Shown here piece by piece: positions 6,702 through 14,147 of a stretch of 17,775 bases of DNA. Both the position numbers and the translations under genes were made by a program. Below the pieces are notes generated by a model, which had not been told where the DNA came from, did no database searches, and was given only the letters and a program-made list of their open reading frames with translations. How positions within the stretch are numbered: position 1 is the stretch's first letter; every line of letters starts with the position of its first letter. The stretch comes from 2-01-FULL-49-22 sp964639445 (GTDB lineage Bacteria > Patescibacteriota > Saccharimonadia > Saccharimonadales > UBA10212): contig CAZXDA010000012.1 in the NCBI GenBank assembly GCA_964639445.1, forward strand, positions 1 through 17,775, read 5' to 3'.

Positions 6702-7193
6702 TTAGATTCCTTGTTTCTGCTTTATATAAATAGCCCTCACTGTGGCGTCAAGAACTGCCCTTTCGCTACTATTAATAACCCTTCTGGCCTGGAGCTCTCG
6801 CAAGGCTTGCATAACTGGGATATTCTTTGGGTCGAAACCTTCTTCGTCAGTGATTGTTTTAAGGGTTTGTCGGCGATCGAAGTCTTGCAGATGCAAACAC
6901 TGCAGGGTAGCTTCACTTACCTCTCTACCAACCAGCATCTTCTGCTTAGGTTCTTCGAATATCTTCGGGTTGCATTCCTCTAGAGCATAAAGCAGTAAGC
7001 TGCTGAAATAGATCCTATCTACTACTTCTTGATCCGTGTGGAAGGGGTTCTCCTTAAGCGCCTTGATTCCACTGATCCTTTGTTCGTCAGGAAAACCTCG
7101 ACTTGGCTCAAAATTACCTTCCAGTACTGGCCACCGAGATCCTAGGTTAGACTCGTCGGCCTCAAAACACTTACCTGCCTGCTTACTCTCCAT
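6702..7193 (-). CDS. Hypothetical protein, first gene of adenosyltransferase-thermonuclease operon
   Basis: 163 aa. I do not recognise the family. No signal peptide or membrane helix. It looks soluble with mainly helical, charged segments: NPFHTDQEVVDRIYFSSLLL (49-68), a patch around QCLHLQDFDRRQTLKTI and a C-terminal stretch ending in AIYIKQKQGI. There is no obvious metal, nucleotide or DNA-binding motif. Its ATG is the first of a three-gene minus-strand operon; the last codon ends 1 nt before the adenosyltransferase GTG. Two AT-rich -10-like hexamers are upstream (TAATAT at 4 nt, TATCAT at 10 nt). Coding is supported by the intact frame and tight operon spacing, but function cannot be inferred. 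Confidence 0.75.
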   Translation of the reverse strand: MESKQAGKCFEADESNLGSRWPVLEGNFEPSRGFPDEQRISGIKALKENPFHTDQEVVDRIYFSSLLLYALEECNPKIFEEPKQKMLVGREVSEATLQCLHLQDFDRRQTLKTITDEEGFDPKNIPVMQALRELQARRVINSSERAVLDATVRAIYIKQKQGI

Positions 7194-7208
7194 GTCAATA
7201 TTAATGAT

Positions 7209-7225
7209 ATCTTAAATTTTAAGAT
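7209..7225. promoter_or_regulatory. AT-rich palindrome in the divergent operon/aquaporin promoter region
   Basis: ATCTTAAA-T-TTTAAGAT is a perfect 8-bp inverted repeat with a 1-bp centre. It lies between the divergent start codons at 7193 and 7294, upstream of the aquaporin promoter, and is a candidate operator. Confidence 0.45.
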
Positions 7226-7229
7226 TAGT

Positions 7230-7257
7230 TTGTCTTTTTGATAAAACATACTATAGT
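7230..7257 (+). promoter_or_regulatory. Aquaporin promoter
   Basis: TTGTCT (7230-7235), a 16-bp spacer and TATAGT (7252-7257). The predicted start near 7264 gives a leader of about 30 nt containing a strong SD, GGAGGAG (7278-7284), 9 nt before the ATG at 7294. Confidence 0.5.
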
Positions 7258-7293
7258 GGATGTTAAGAGTAACAAGTGGAGGAGATATCAAAA

Positions 7294-7926
7294 ATGTTCA
7301 CTAGGCGACAAGTAGCCACAGTGGTGGCTGAATTTTTGGGAACGGCAACGCTGGTTATGGTGGCGTTGGTTTTGAGCCAGACAACAGCCGTGTCGTACTT
7401 TATTGGTACCAGCGTAGCTGCTGCTCTAATTGTGATTTATATGGTTTTTGGTTCGGTTTCCGGTGCACATGTTAATCCGGCCATCACATTTGGTATGTGG
7501 GTGGCGCGTAAAATCAGCACATTGCGAGCCGTACTTTACGTAGCCTCTCAATTACTAGGTGGCCTGGTGGCGTTGGAACTTTTCCAATATCTGACAAACC
7601 GCAATCTAACTGCCAGGCGTCTGGGTTTTGACTGGCGACCTTTTGTAGGCGAAGTTGTTGGTACTGCTATTTTAGCCTTGGGCTTGACGGCGGCCATTAC
7701 TAAAGCGCTAGACACTATAGCGTCATCCGTGGTTTACGGCTTTGCCTATTTTGTGGGCATCCTAATTGCTGCAACCGCCTCAGCAGCTTATCTGAACCCG
7801 GCCATTGCACTTGGTACCCGTAGCTGGAACGCGGTTTATGTGCTAGGACCACTGGTTGGCGGGCTGATTGGTGTTAACCTATATAATTGGCTATTCTCTG
7901 CCAGCAAGTTGCGGCTGCGCAAGTAG
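7294..7926 (+). CDS. Aquaporin / MIP-family channel with atypical second NPA region
   Basis: 210 aa from ATG 7294; a GTG at 7276 is in frame but overlaps the SD GGAGGAG, so the ATG is chosen. Six membrane helices in two repeated halves, each starting with an acidic helix signature (EFLGT, EVVGT). The first half-helix has GAHVNPAITFG (NPA 61-63) and the second AAYLNPAIALG (NPA 168-170). In most MIP channels the second NPA is followed by Arg, part of the selectivity filter; here it is Ile171, so permeability may differ from a water channel. Length is short but within the bacterial range. The final 36 bp overlap the convergent helicase gene. Product family is secure; substrate is not. Confidence 0.9.
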   Translation: MFTRRQVATVVAEFLGTATLVMVALVLSQTTAVSYFIGTSVAAALIVIYMVFGSVSGAHVNPAITFGMWVARKISTLRAVLYVASQLLGGLVALELFQYLTNRNLTARRLGFDWRPFVGEVVGTAILALGLTAAITKALDTIASSVVYGFAYFVGILIAATASAAYLNPAIALGTRSWNAVYVLGPLVGGLIGVNLYNWLFSASKLRLRK

Positions 7927-10900
7927 TTTTTCCGCCTCTTTAATCAGATCACCCTCAAAAGCTCGGATGCCGGCAGTCGTAGGTGAGTATTCCGAAGTGA
8001 CCGGAAAGTCCAGGTTCATTATCCGCCGCCAAACAGTATAAAGCAGCCTGCTATGCTCCTCCATCTCTTCGTCTGTTGGCGAGTATTCTAAAGTCATGAT
8101 TTGACCGTCCTCATCTGGCTCCACAAACTCCAGCATTACTTTGTCAAGGCGGTAAGCCCTGAAGCGCCGGCAATTCTCGACCAGTAGCTTATACGTCAGC
8201 AGCTGCTGGCGGAAGCGATGTAGCTTAAGAATGTTACGCTGCCAACGGCTGTAGGCCTTACCGGTTTTATAATCGACAATGCTGATTGTGCGCAATCTTT
8301 CATTGATTACCAGCCGGTCGATATGCCCGCCAAGGTGTACGTCACCCAAAAATACACCTTCCTTAGCAAAGTTCATCTCGTACCTATCGGCTGGTTTTAA
8401 TAGTTTGCCTCTTTGCTGATACCAGGCGGTAAGCGCCACTCGCCCACGTTCTTTAAGCGGATTAAAATTCTCTTCGGGCATGCGCATCAGCAGGAGCCGG
8501 CGCTCGAAATGGTTTATAGCCTCGCTTAATTTGGGTAAGGTGTGGCCACGGTTAATCTGTCCGCCCAGCCAGCTAAGAGTTTGGTGAATGGCCGTGCCGT
8601 AGCTGGCTTCGGCGGATGGGGCACGCAGAAAATGCAGGATAGAATAAATCAGAAAATCAGCCGGGCCGTGGTTTACTAAATCGGTAAATTGATTAAGATG
8701 TGTTGGGCTGAGTTGATAGTTCGCCAAGCGGGTTTTAAGTAGTTCGGCCAACCTGGGTTTGAACGGTGGTTGGTGGCGATCTGTCCAGTAATCAAGCAGT
8801 GCCGCAGCGCTGATTTCTTCCGCTTCGTCTGCAATAATCTTGTCCTCAGCAAATTGCAGATACTTCAATCGGGTCATATCGCGACCAGCCAATGTACTTC
8901 TGTAGCTAGTGAAATACAGATGAGTTTTAGCACGGGTGGCGGCTACATACAGCAGCCGCAGCCGTTCGTCTTCGGATGCCCCCTGGTAACGGATGAATTT
9001 AAGGTTTTCAGGCAAAGATATGCGAGAGCCCAGGTTGCGGCTGGCGCTGCCCCAGACCTCATCCACCGCGCCGATGACAAACACCGCCCTAAATTCCCGG
9101 CCTTTGGCGCCGTAGGCTGTCATCAGCTGCAGGGCATCTTTAAACTCATAATAGGGGCTGGAGTCTAAGATGTTGATACCGGCAGCCCGGTTGGCGTCAA
9201 TAAAATCAACAAAGTTTTGCAGCGACAAAGGTTCAGTTTCGGCCCGTTGATGATCCCTTAGGCGATGGCGCAAGACATTAAGGTTGCTTAAAAAACAGCT
9301 AAAGCTGATAGCATCCCGTTCTTTGGGACGGCTAAAGTAGTATTCAAATAACGGCGAGTTTATTGGTAGGTCCAGCGGCTGACTGCGGCCATTAATGCCA
9401 ATTAAAGCGTCAAGCTGCTCTTCCATAATTGTTACGTTAAGCAAGTCTTTCAGCCGCAGAAAGAACAAGGCGATGTTGCGCGTGGCTTTATCTTTAAGCA
9501 GAATTTGTGTCCAGGGGCGGCTAGCTTCCTCTGCTCCCCAGCTCAATTGCCAGATTTTTTCAGTGGGCAGCCGCCAAAAATCGTAGCTTAGGACCTCCGG
9601 CCAAAGTGAATCGGCCAGCCGCCTATCGTCTCGGAGAGCTAAAATCAATCTGGCCATTTGCTCCAACTGGCGGACTATGGGTGAGTCCAACACGTTCTCA
9701 CGCTTTTCATAATGCACCGGCAGATTGTGGCGGGCTAGGTAGGGTAAAAAGTTTATTAAAAAAACGTGCTTAGGTGCCAAAACGGCAATCTCGCTGGCCG
9801 GAATTTTTTCTTTGCTGATAAGCCGCTTGATCTCGCCGGCTACAAAGTCGTACTGGGCGCCGTCGGTTTTGAACTCTCTGACCTCCAATTTGCCTCTTGC
9901 TTGCCTGCCCTGAGCTTGTCGAACGGTTTGCCTTTTACCTTTTGCTATCAGCTTCTTGCTTATTCCTTTAAAGTTGTGATGCAGGCGCTCGGCTATTTGG
10001 ACGGAAATTTTTTGGGCGTTCTCTAAAATCTGTGGCTGGCTACGATAATTTTCCTCCAGGCTGATTACCTCAACATCCTTATAGCGGCGGGCAAAGTTCA
10101 GCATGTTGGCATGATCGGCGCCTTGAAAAGCATAAATCGCTTGGTCGTCGTCGCCCACGGCTAGCACGTTGGGTCGCCCTTCGTTGGCCGGATGATCGGT
10201 TAAAAGCTCGATTAAGCGGAACTGTGCCGGGTTGGTGTCCTGAAATTCATCAAGCATGATGTATTGATACTGCTCGGCCAGCGAATACTTAAAATCCGGG
10301 TATTTTTGCAGGGCATCAATAGCGCGCAGAATCATATCGTCATAATCATAGAGGCGACGTCTGGCCAGCTCTTTTTGATAAAGATCGTAAAATTCGGCGG
10401 CCGCCACCAGGCGCAAGTTCTGCCGGCGGCCGCCGAAAACAAACTGCCCCTGCCTGTCTTTTTCCAGCCAGCTATTTTTCCAGGCAGTTAAAACAGTAGT
10501 TTTTTTGCTGCTGGCAAATTCGTCTAAAGCTGCTTCCAAGTATTCCCTAGCATATTTCGCCAGAGGCCAAACGGCCTCTGGCAGCTTTGGCAAGGCTCCT
10601 ACGGTTTGCAGAATACTCAGCAACTGCTCGAAGACGGGCACACTCTTAGTGCTTACAGTCGTTAATTTATCCAAGACACGGCGGCTGCTGCGGTTGGCTT
10701 TCTCAATAAATGCCAAGTTGGCGGCAGTAATTTTAAAAATATCGTCCGGAGTCAGCAGCGCCCGTTTGCTATCGCTGATGAATTGCACAACGTCGCCGTA
10801 GTAGTCGCCGCTGTAGCGCAGTGGATTATCGTATGGTAGCCGACTGCTAATCGATTTTAATATAGTCGAGATACCCAAATCGTCTATTGGCGCAATATCG

Positions 10901-11226
10901 AACTCAAAAAATTCAGGATAGCGGCGGATTAATTCACTGCCGAAAGCATGGTAAGTGCTGATATTGATTTCATAAGCGGCTTTGCCGATTAGCTGAATCA
11001 GCCGTTCGCGCATAGCCTCTACGCCAGCCTCGGTAAAGGTTAAAAGCAGGATGTTTTGCGGCAAAGTATCGGTGTTTTGCAAGATGTAACCAAGGCGCGT
11101 GCTCACCAGCTGTGTTTTACCGGTGCCAGGACCAGCGATAACAAGCACGGGCCCATCAATTGCCTCAACCGCCTTTCTTTGCTGCGCATTAAGAGCCGCA
11201 AAAGCCCGCTTAAACTCCCTACTCAC
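7891..11226 (-). CDS. UvrD/PcrA-like superfamily 1 helicase fused to a RecB-type nuclease
   Basis: 1111 aa. The N-terminal SF1A helicase has Walker A AGPGTGKT (31-38), motif Ia TFTEAG, TYHAF, Walker B LDEFQD with D326-E327, VGDDDQAIYAFQG, ENYRSQ, a motif V region MTAYGAKGREF and YVAATRAKT with R765. The C-terminal third is a PD-(D/E)XK nuclease: H881 (YGTAIH), D970 (GHID), D985-Y-K987 (VDYKTGK) and a QLLTYKLL strand, all intact. The plan resembles AddA but no AddB-like gene is near. It likely processes DNA ends for recombination repair (inference). The start is GTG, 6 nt after TATAAT with no SD. An inserted repeat encodes residues 434-440, and the 3' end overlaps the aquaporin gene by 36 bp. 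Confidence 0.92.
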   Translation of the reverse strand: MSREFKRAFAALNAQQRKAVEAIDGPVLVIAGPGTGKTQLVSTRLGYILQNTDTLPQNILLLTFTEAGVEAMRERLIQLIGKAAYEINISTYHAFGSELIRRYPEFFEFDIAPIDDLGISTILKSISSRLPYDNPLRYSGDYYGDVVQFISDSKRALLTPDDIFKITAANLAFIEKANRSSRRVLDKLTTVSTKSVPVFEQLLSILQTVGALPKLPEAVWPLAKYAREYLEAALDEFASSKKTTVLTAWKNSWLEKDRQGQFVFGGRRQNLRLVAAAEFYDLYQKELARRRLYDYDDMILRAIDALQKYPDFKYSLAEQYQYIMLDEFQDTNPAQFRLIELLTDHPANEGRPNVLAVGDDDQAIYAFQGADHANMLNFARRYKDVEVISLEENYRSQPQILENAQKISVQIAERLHHNFKGISKKLIAKGKRQTVRQAQGRQARGKLEVREFKTDGAQYDFVAGEIKRLISKEKIPASEIAVLAPKHVFLINFLPYLARHNLPVHYEKRENVLDSPIVRQLEQMARLILALRDDRRLADSLWPEVLSYDFWRLPTEKIWQLSWGAEEASRPWTQILLKDKATRNIALFFLRLKDLLNVTIMEEQLDALIGINGRSQPLDLPINSPLFEYYFSRPKERDAISFSCFLSNLNVLRHRLRDHQRAETEPLSLQNFVDFIDANRAAGINILDSSPYYEFKDALQLMTAYGAKGREFRAVFVIGAVDEVWGSASRNLGSRISLPENLKFIRYQGASEDERLRLLYVAATRAKTHLYFTSYRSTLAGRDMTRLKYLQFAEDKIIADEAEEISAAALLDYWTDRHQPPFKPRLAELLKTRLANYQLSPTHLNQFTDLVNHGPADFLIYSILHFLRAPSAEASYGTAIHQTLSWLGGQINRGHTLPKLSEAINHFERRLLLMRMPEENFNPLKERGRVALTAWYQQRGKLLKPADRYEMNFAKEGVFLGDVHLGGHIDRLVINERLRTISIVDYKTGKAYSRWQRNILKLHRFRQQLLTYKLLVENCRRFRAYRLDKVMLEFVEPDEDGQIMTLEYSPTDEEMEEHSRLLYTVWRRIMNLDFPVTSEYSPTTAGIRAFEGDLIKEAEKLLAQPQLAGRE
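9908..9926. repeat. Putative dispersed short repeat inside the helicase gene
   Basis: CCTGAGCTTGTCGAACGG, read on the minus strand as TVRQAQG (residues 434-440), in a basic stretch between helicase motifs. I recall this motif as a highly repeated short element in many uncultivated bacterial genomes, but cannot check that here. The surrounding RQ-, RQAR-rich coding looks inserted. Confidence 0.55.
10393..10437. repeat. GC-rich inverted repeat inside the helicase gene
   Basis: Thirteen-bp arms TTCGGCGGCCGCC (10393-10405) and its exact complement (10425-10437), separated by 19 nt. Each arm also contains the palindrome GGCGGCCGCC. It codes for an FGGR...AAAEF stretch of the helicase. Confidence 0.8.
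10559..10582. repeat. Perfect hairpin inside the helicase gene
   Basis: GCCAGAGGCC (10559-10568) and GGCCTCTGGC (10573-10582) form a 10-bp stem with a 4-nt AAAC loop. It encodes part of PEAVWPLAKYA. It is the most terminator-like stem in the window but has no U-run. Confidence 0.8.
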
Positions 11227-11232
11227 ACATTA

Positions 11233-11238
11233 ATTATA
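11233..11238 (-). promoter_or_regulatory. Consensus -10 of the helicase
   Basis: TATAAT on the minus strand, 6 nt before the GTG start, with no SD: a strong leaderless candidate. No good -35 is visible. The repeat GGGTTATAGGGAGAGAG lies just upstream of it. Confidence 0.6.
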
Positions 11239-11240
11239 TA

Positions 11241-11258
11241 GGGTTATAGGGAGAGAGG
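11241..11258. repeat. Short intergenic repeat, copy 1
   Basis: GGGTTATAGGGAGAGAGG. Nearly identical to 15850-15868, where one extra C is present. It lies after the stop of the sensor-like gene, upstream of the helicase. Confidence 0.6.
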
Positions 11259-11261
11259 TTA

Positions 11262-11822
11262 TTAAGCTTTTTTAGCTTTTGGTAATAGGATCACCAATGT
11301 TGTCCAGGCAATTATAGCTAGCCAGGCCGCCAATGCTAGCAAGCCGTAGGTGCCAATTCTTTCTTCCACTAATTTCAACGATTGGCCAGTGATAATAAAA
11401 CCATCATTGGGGGCATTACCGTAAGGCAATATGTAGGTAGCCAGCCGGGTGTCATCCTTCGGCTGCCAAGTGAACTTATCTGAGCCGTTTTTCTTCGCGG
11501 TCACAAAGGTACCGGCCGGTGGCAAGCTTGGCTGCCCGTCTAAAGTGGCCGAGCTGGCTAGAATATGCTCTGAATTATCAGTAATGATAATAAAAACTGT
11601 AGAGTCAGATTTTAAATCGGTCTTAAGCGTTGGCACTGCGTCACTGGGTTGGGTGCCGCTGTCGAGTTCATGTTTGGCTGTCTGGGCTGTTGATATCGGC
11701 AGATCATTGGCTGCCAGCCGAGTAGATTGTTGCACAAGGGTGTAAGCGGCAATTAAAAGAATAGTGCTCGCGCCAACTATAGCCAGCCACCACCTCGTGC
11801 GCTCCCGCCCCAAGAGTTTCAT
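11262..11822 (-). CDS. Orphan two-TM protein with an extracytoplasmic sensor-like domain
   Basis: 186 aa from the ATG at 11822; an in-frame ATG 3 codons upstream (11831) lies inside the putative -10 TACAAT, so the internal start is preferred. An N-terminal hydrophobic helix (residues about 11-30) and a C-terminal one (159-180) enclose an outside region of about 125 aa. Its core resembles a PAS/Cache-like sensor fold: VFIIITDNSEHILASSATLDG, then a strand/loop pattern ending in PNDGFIITGQSL. That layout is usual for a sensor kinase or chemoreceptor input region, but no HAMP, kinase or other output domain follows; only KAKKA remains inside. The role is unknown. The helicase starts 35 nt after its stop and may be co-transcribed. 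Confidence 0.7.
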   Translation of the reverse strand: MKLLGRERTRWWLAIVGASTILLIAAYTLVQQSTRLAANDLPISTAQTAKHELDSGTQPSDAVPTLKTDLKSDSTVFIIITDNSEHILASSATLDGQPSLPPAGTFVTAKKNGSDKFTWQPKDDTRLATYILPYGNAPNDGFIITGQSLKLVEERIGTYGLLALAAWLAIIAWTTLVILLPKAKKA

Positions 11823-11829
11823 AAGACTC

Positions 11830-11835
11830 ATTGTA
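11830..11835 (-). promoter_or_regulatory. Candidate -10 of the sensor-like gene
   Basis: TACAAT on the minus strand, 7 nt before the preferred ATG at 11822; identical in sequence and nearly identical in spacing to those of xth and the PAP2 gene. Confidence 0.5.
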
Positions 11836-11852
11836 GCAAACTGCTTATCCTA

Positions 11853-11861
11853 TGCAATAAT
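11853..11861 (+). promoter_or_regulatory. Extended -10 of the FAD oxidase gene
   Basis: TGC followed by AATAAT (11856-11861), 8 nt before the ATG at 11870. No usual-distance SD is seen. Confidence 0.45.
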
Positions 11862-11869
11862 GGGTTAGG

Positions 11870-13522
11870 ATGGAACAATTTGTTGAGACGCTTAAAGCGC
11901 GTGGTTTTGAGGGTGAGGCGGCGATTGATGAAGAAACTCTTAAAAAATATAGCCATGACGCTTCGTTGTTTGAACTATTGCCGCAAATGGTGGTTTTTCC
12001 TAAAAATACAGAGGACCTAAAACGTCTGGTTGTCTCAGCTTATTTTGCCCGGCATCAAATACCTACTCTGTCTTTAACCGCCCGCGCCGCTGGTACAGAT
12101 ATGGGCGGCGGCGCTATAAACGATTCGGTAATTATTGACTTTACGCATTACTTTAATCAGATAGAAGAGATCACAGAGCAAAAAGCCCGCGCCCAGCCCG
12201 GCGTTTTGTACCGCGATTTTGAAAAAGCTACCTTAGCTAAGGGCGCGCTTTTGCCTACCTTCCCCGCCAGTCGCGATATGGCGACTGTCGGGGGCATGGT
12301 GGCTAACAACGCCGGCGGTGAAAAATCGCTGGAGTATGGTAAAACTGAAGATTACATAGAAAAGCTGCAAGTAGTTTTAGGTGACGGTCAAGCTTATGAG
12401 CTCAAGGCCTTAAACAGGCAGGAGCTGAATGCCAAAAAAGCTCAAAAAGGTTTTGAGGGCGAGATTTATCAGCAGATGTTTGATCTGCTGGAGGCAAATT
12501 ACGACAAAATTAAAGCCGCCAAACCAAAAGTCAGCAAAAACTCAACCGGCTACAATTTGTGGGATGTTTGGGATAGGCAAAGCGGTGTTTTTGATCTGAC
12601 TAAACTATTTGTCGGCAGTCAGGGGACGCTGGGATTGGTCAGCGACATAACTTTCAGGTTAGTGCGCGATAAACCGCATTCCGGTGTCCTGGTTTGTTTT
12701 ATGAAGAACTTAGATAATTTGGGCGAGCTTATCAACACTGTACTAGCTAGTAATCCCGCTAGTTTCGAAGCCTTTGATAATTACACTTTGATGCTGGCCA
12801 TCAAATCGTTTCCCTATTTCCATCAAACTTTGGGTTGGGGCGGACTCGCGAAACTTGGCTTTCAGCTACTGCCGGATGCTCTGATTTTATTTAAGGGAAT
12901 ACCTAAAATGGTTTTGTTAATTGAATATACCGGTGACACCCCCGAAGAAGTTAGGCAGAAAGTTCATGATATGAAGCAAGCTCTAAAATCATACAAGCTG
13001 GAGGCGATGGAAGAGGACGAAACAGAGGCTAAGGCTTTTAAGTTCCGTATTATCAGGCGCGAGAGCTTTAATTTACTGCGCAAAAAGGTCAAGAACAAGC
13101 ACACGGCGCCTTTTATTGATGATTTTGTTGTTCCTCCGCCCCATTTGGTTGAGTTTTTACCGAGACTGCGGGCAATTATCAAAAAATATGACTTAATGGC
13201 AACGCTTGCGGGGCATATGGGCGATGGCAACTTTCACGTTATCCCGCTGATGAAAATCGAAGATCCACGCGAGCGCGCCAAACTTGAACCAGCCATGAAA
13301 GAAGTCAATGAGTTAGTTTTAAGCTATGACGGTTCGCTTTCCGGCGAGCATAACGATGGCATGATCCGCGGCCCCTGGTTGGAAGCAATGTACGGCAAAG
13401 AAATCGTTGATTTATTTCGTCAAACCAAAAAAATTTTTGACCCGCAAAACATCTTCAATCCGCACAAAAAAACCGACGCCACATGGGACTTCTCCATGTC
13501 CCACATTAGAGAGAGATTCTAA
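11870..13522 (+). CDS. FAD-linked oxidase (GlcD / D-lactate dehydrogenase type)
   Basis: 550 aa. FAD-binding module of the PCMH/VAO type: LTARAAGTDMGGGA (69-82), then the ASRDMATVGGMVANNAGGEKSLEYG stretch (133-157) that holds the flavin, and VGSQGTLGLVSD before the C-terminal FAD-oxidase domain. The latter contains GHMGDGNFH (448-456) and SGEHNDG (491-497), the family's metal/active-site histidines. Relatives oxidise D-lactate, glycolate or other 2-hydroxy acids. No N- or C-terminal Fe-S domain and no GlcE/GlcF gene is present, so the electron acceptor is unknown. The ATG is preceded by an extended -10 and no clear SD. Its stop is 1 bp from the convergent DoxX-like gene's stop. The substrate cannot be decided. 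Confidence 0.9.
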   Translation: MEQFVETLKARGFEGEAAIDEETLKKYSHDASLFELLPQMVVFPKNTEDLKRLVVSAYFARHQIPTLSLTARAAGTDMGGGAINDSVIIDFTHYFNQIEEITEQKARAQPGVLYRDFEKATLAKGALLPTFPASRDMATVGGMVANNAGGEKSLEYGKTEDYIEKLQVVLGDGQAYELKALNRQELNAKKAQKGFEGEIYQQMFDLLEANYDKIKAAKPKVSKNSTGYNLWDVWDRQSGVFDLTKLFVGSQGTLGLVSDITFRLVRDKPHSGVLVCFMKNLDNLGELINTVLASNPASFEAFDNYTLMLAIKSFPYFHQTLGWGGLAKLGFQLLPDALILFKGIPKMVLLIEYTGDTPEEVRQKVHDMKQALKSYKLEAMEEDETEAKAFKFRIIRRESFNLLRKKVKNKHTAPFIDDFVVPPPHLVEFLPRLRAIIKKYDLMATLAGHMGDGNFHVIPLMKIEDPRERAKLEPAMKEVNELVLSYDGSLSGEHNDGMIRGPWLEAMYGKEIVDLFRQTKKIFDPQNIFNPHKKTDATWDFSMSHIRERF

Positions 13523-13523
13523 C

Positions 13524-14063
13524 TTATCTTAAGAAAGGCAGAGCTTTGGCAAGGGAGGTTTTAACCCACCGGCGGCGGAGTCCCCAGACTTGGTGCTCGT
13601 CAACTAGGGCTATACCAAAAAGTGCTAATGCGTAGATTACGTGATCGTCAATCCCGGGCGTATTCACCGGCCAAAGTAAAGCTGTCCACATTAAAAGCAG
13701 CATCACTATACCAATGAAGGCAGCAGTTCTTACCCATAAACCAAAGAGTAACCCAGCGCCTACTACTAACAAACCAAGCATAAATAACCAATCTACCCAT
13801 GCCTGCCCCGCCAGCTTATGGTAGAAATCCGTAAATGGTCCTGTTGTGGCACGGCTCAAAAAACCGGTGGTCGGTGAGCCACCATGTATCCAGGCTTGAG
13901 AACAGCCAACATCAACCGAGCCCGTAATTTGGTTTTTGCAGGTGGCGAATCCTAAGCCAAAAAGTTTATCAAAAAATGCCCACAGGAAGATATAGCCTAA
14001 GGCAATACGGAGTAATGCCCAAGCATACATACTGCCATCGGCTATGTATTTTTTAAGAGCCAT
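13524..14063 (-). CDS. DoxX-like four-helix membrane protein
   Basis: 179 aa. Hydrophobic segments at about 12-32, 88-110, 112-131 and 140-155, with the DoxX/DoxD-like beginning RIALGYIFLWAFFDKLFGLGFAT (19-41). An exposed 40-90 loop contains GGSPTTGFLS, shared in my recollection with DoxX-family members, and two cysteines (C42, C54) that could pair outside the cell. DoxX proteins are linked to quinone or thiosulfate redox in some organisms, but many have no known role. Start is supported by TATAAT (14081-14086) and an SD AAAGGA about 9 nt before the ATG. Its stop is 1 bp from that of the FAD oxidase, a redox neighbour in the opposite orientation. Function is inferred weakly. Confidence 0.8.
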   Translation of the reverse strand: MALKKYIADGSMYAWALLRIALGYIFLWAFFDKLFGLGFATCKNQITGSVDVGCSQAWIHGGSPTTGFLSRATTGPFTDFYHKLAGQAWVDWLFMLGLLVVGAGLLFGLWVRTAAFIGIVMLLLMWTALLWPVNTPGIDDHVIYALALFGIALVDEHQVWGLRRRWVKTSLAKALPFLR

Positions 14064-14080
14064 GATGTTTTCCTTTGCTT

Positions 14081-14086
14081 ATTATA
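14081..14086 (-). promoter_or_regulatory. -10 of the DoxX-like gene
   Basis: TATAAT on the minus strand, 17 nt before the ATG. The implied leader of about 10 nt contains AAAGGA, so this transcript has a conventional, though short, ribosome binding site. Confidence 0.5.
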
Positions 14087-14134
14087 CTTATGCTTAATTT
14101 TAGTGCGTATAGGAAAAGATGGCAAGATATAAGA

Positions 14135-14140
14135 TACAAT
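14135..14140 (+). promoter_or_regulatory. -10 of the PAP2 gene; decides the start
   Basis: TACAAT, 7 nt before GTG 14148. The upstream in-frame TTG at 14142 would lie only 1 nt after this box, so the GTG is the likelier start and the mRNA leaderless. Confidence 0.5.
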
Positions 14141-14147
14141 ATTGCTT

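Noticed and set aside
6690..7293. Cobalamin riboswitch for the adenosyltransferase operon
   Set aside because: The leader is too short: about 100 bp separates the divergent starts, and no B12-box-like segment is seen.
7276..7293. GTG start for the aquaporin
   Set aside because: The GTG lies within the SD region GGAGGAG, which is correctly spaced for ATG 7294.
8770..10801. Several plus-strand frames of 63-132 aa opposite the helicase
   Set aside because: Shadows of a gene with all its motifs; cysteine-rich or low-complexity translations and no start signals.
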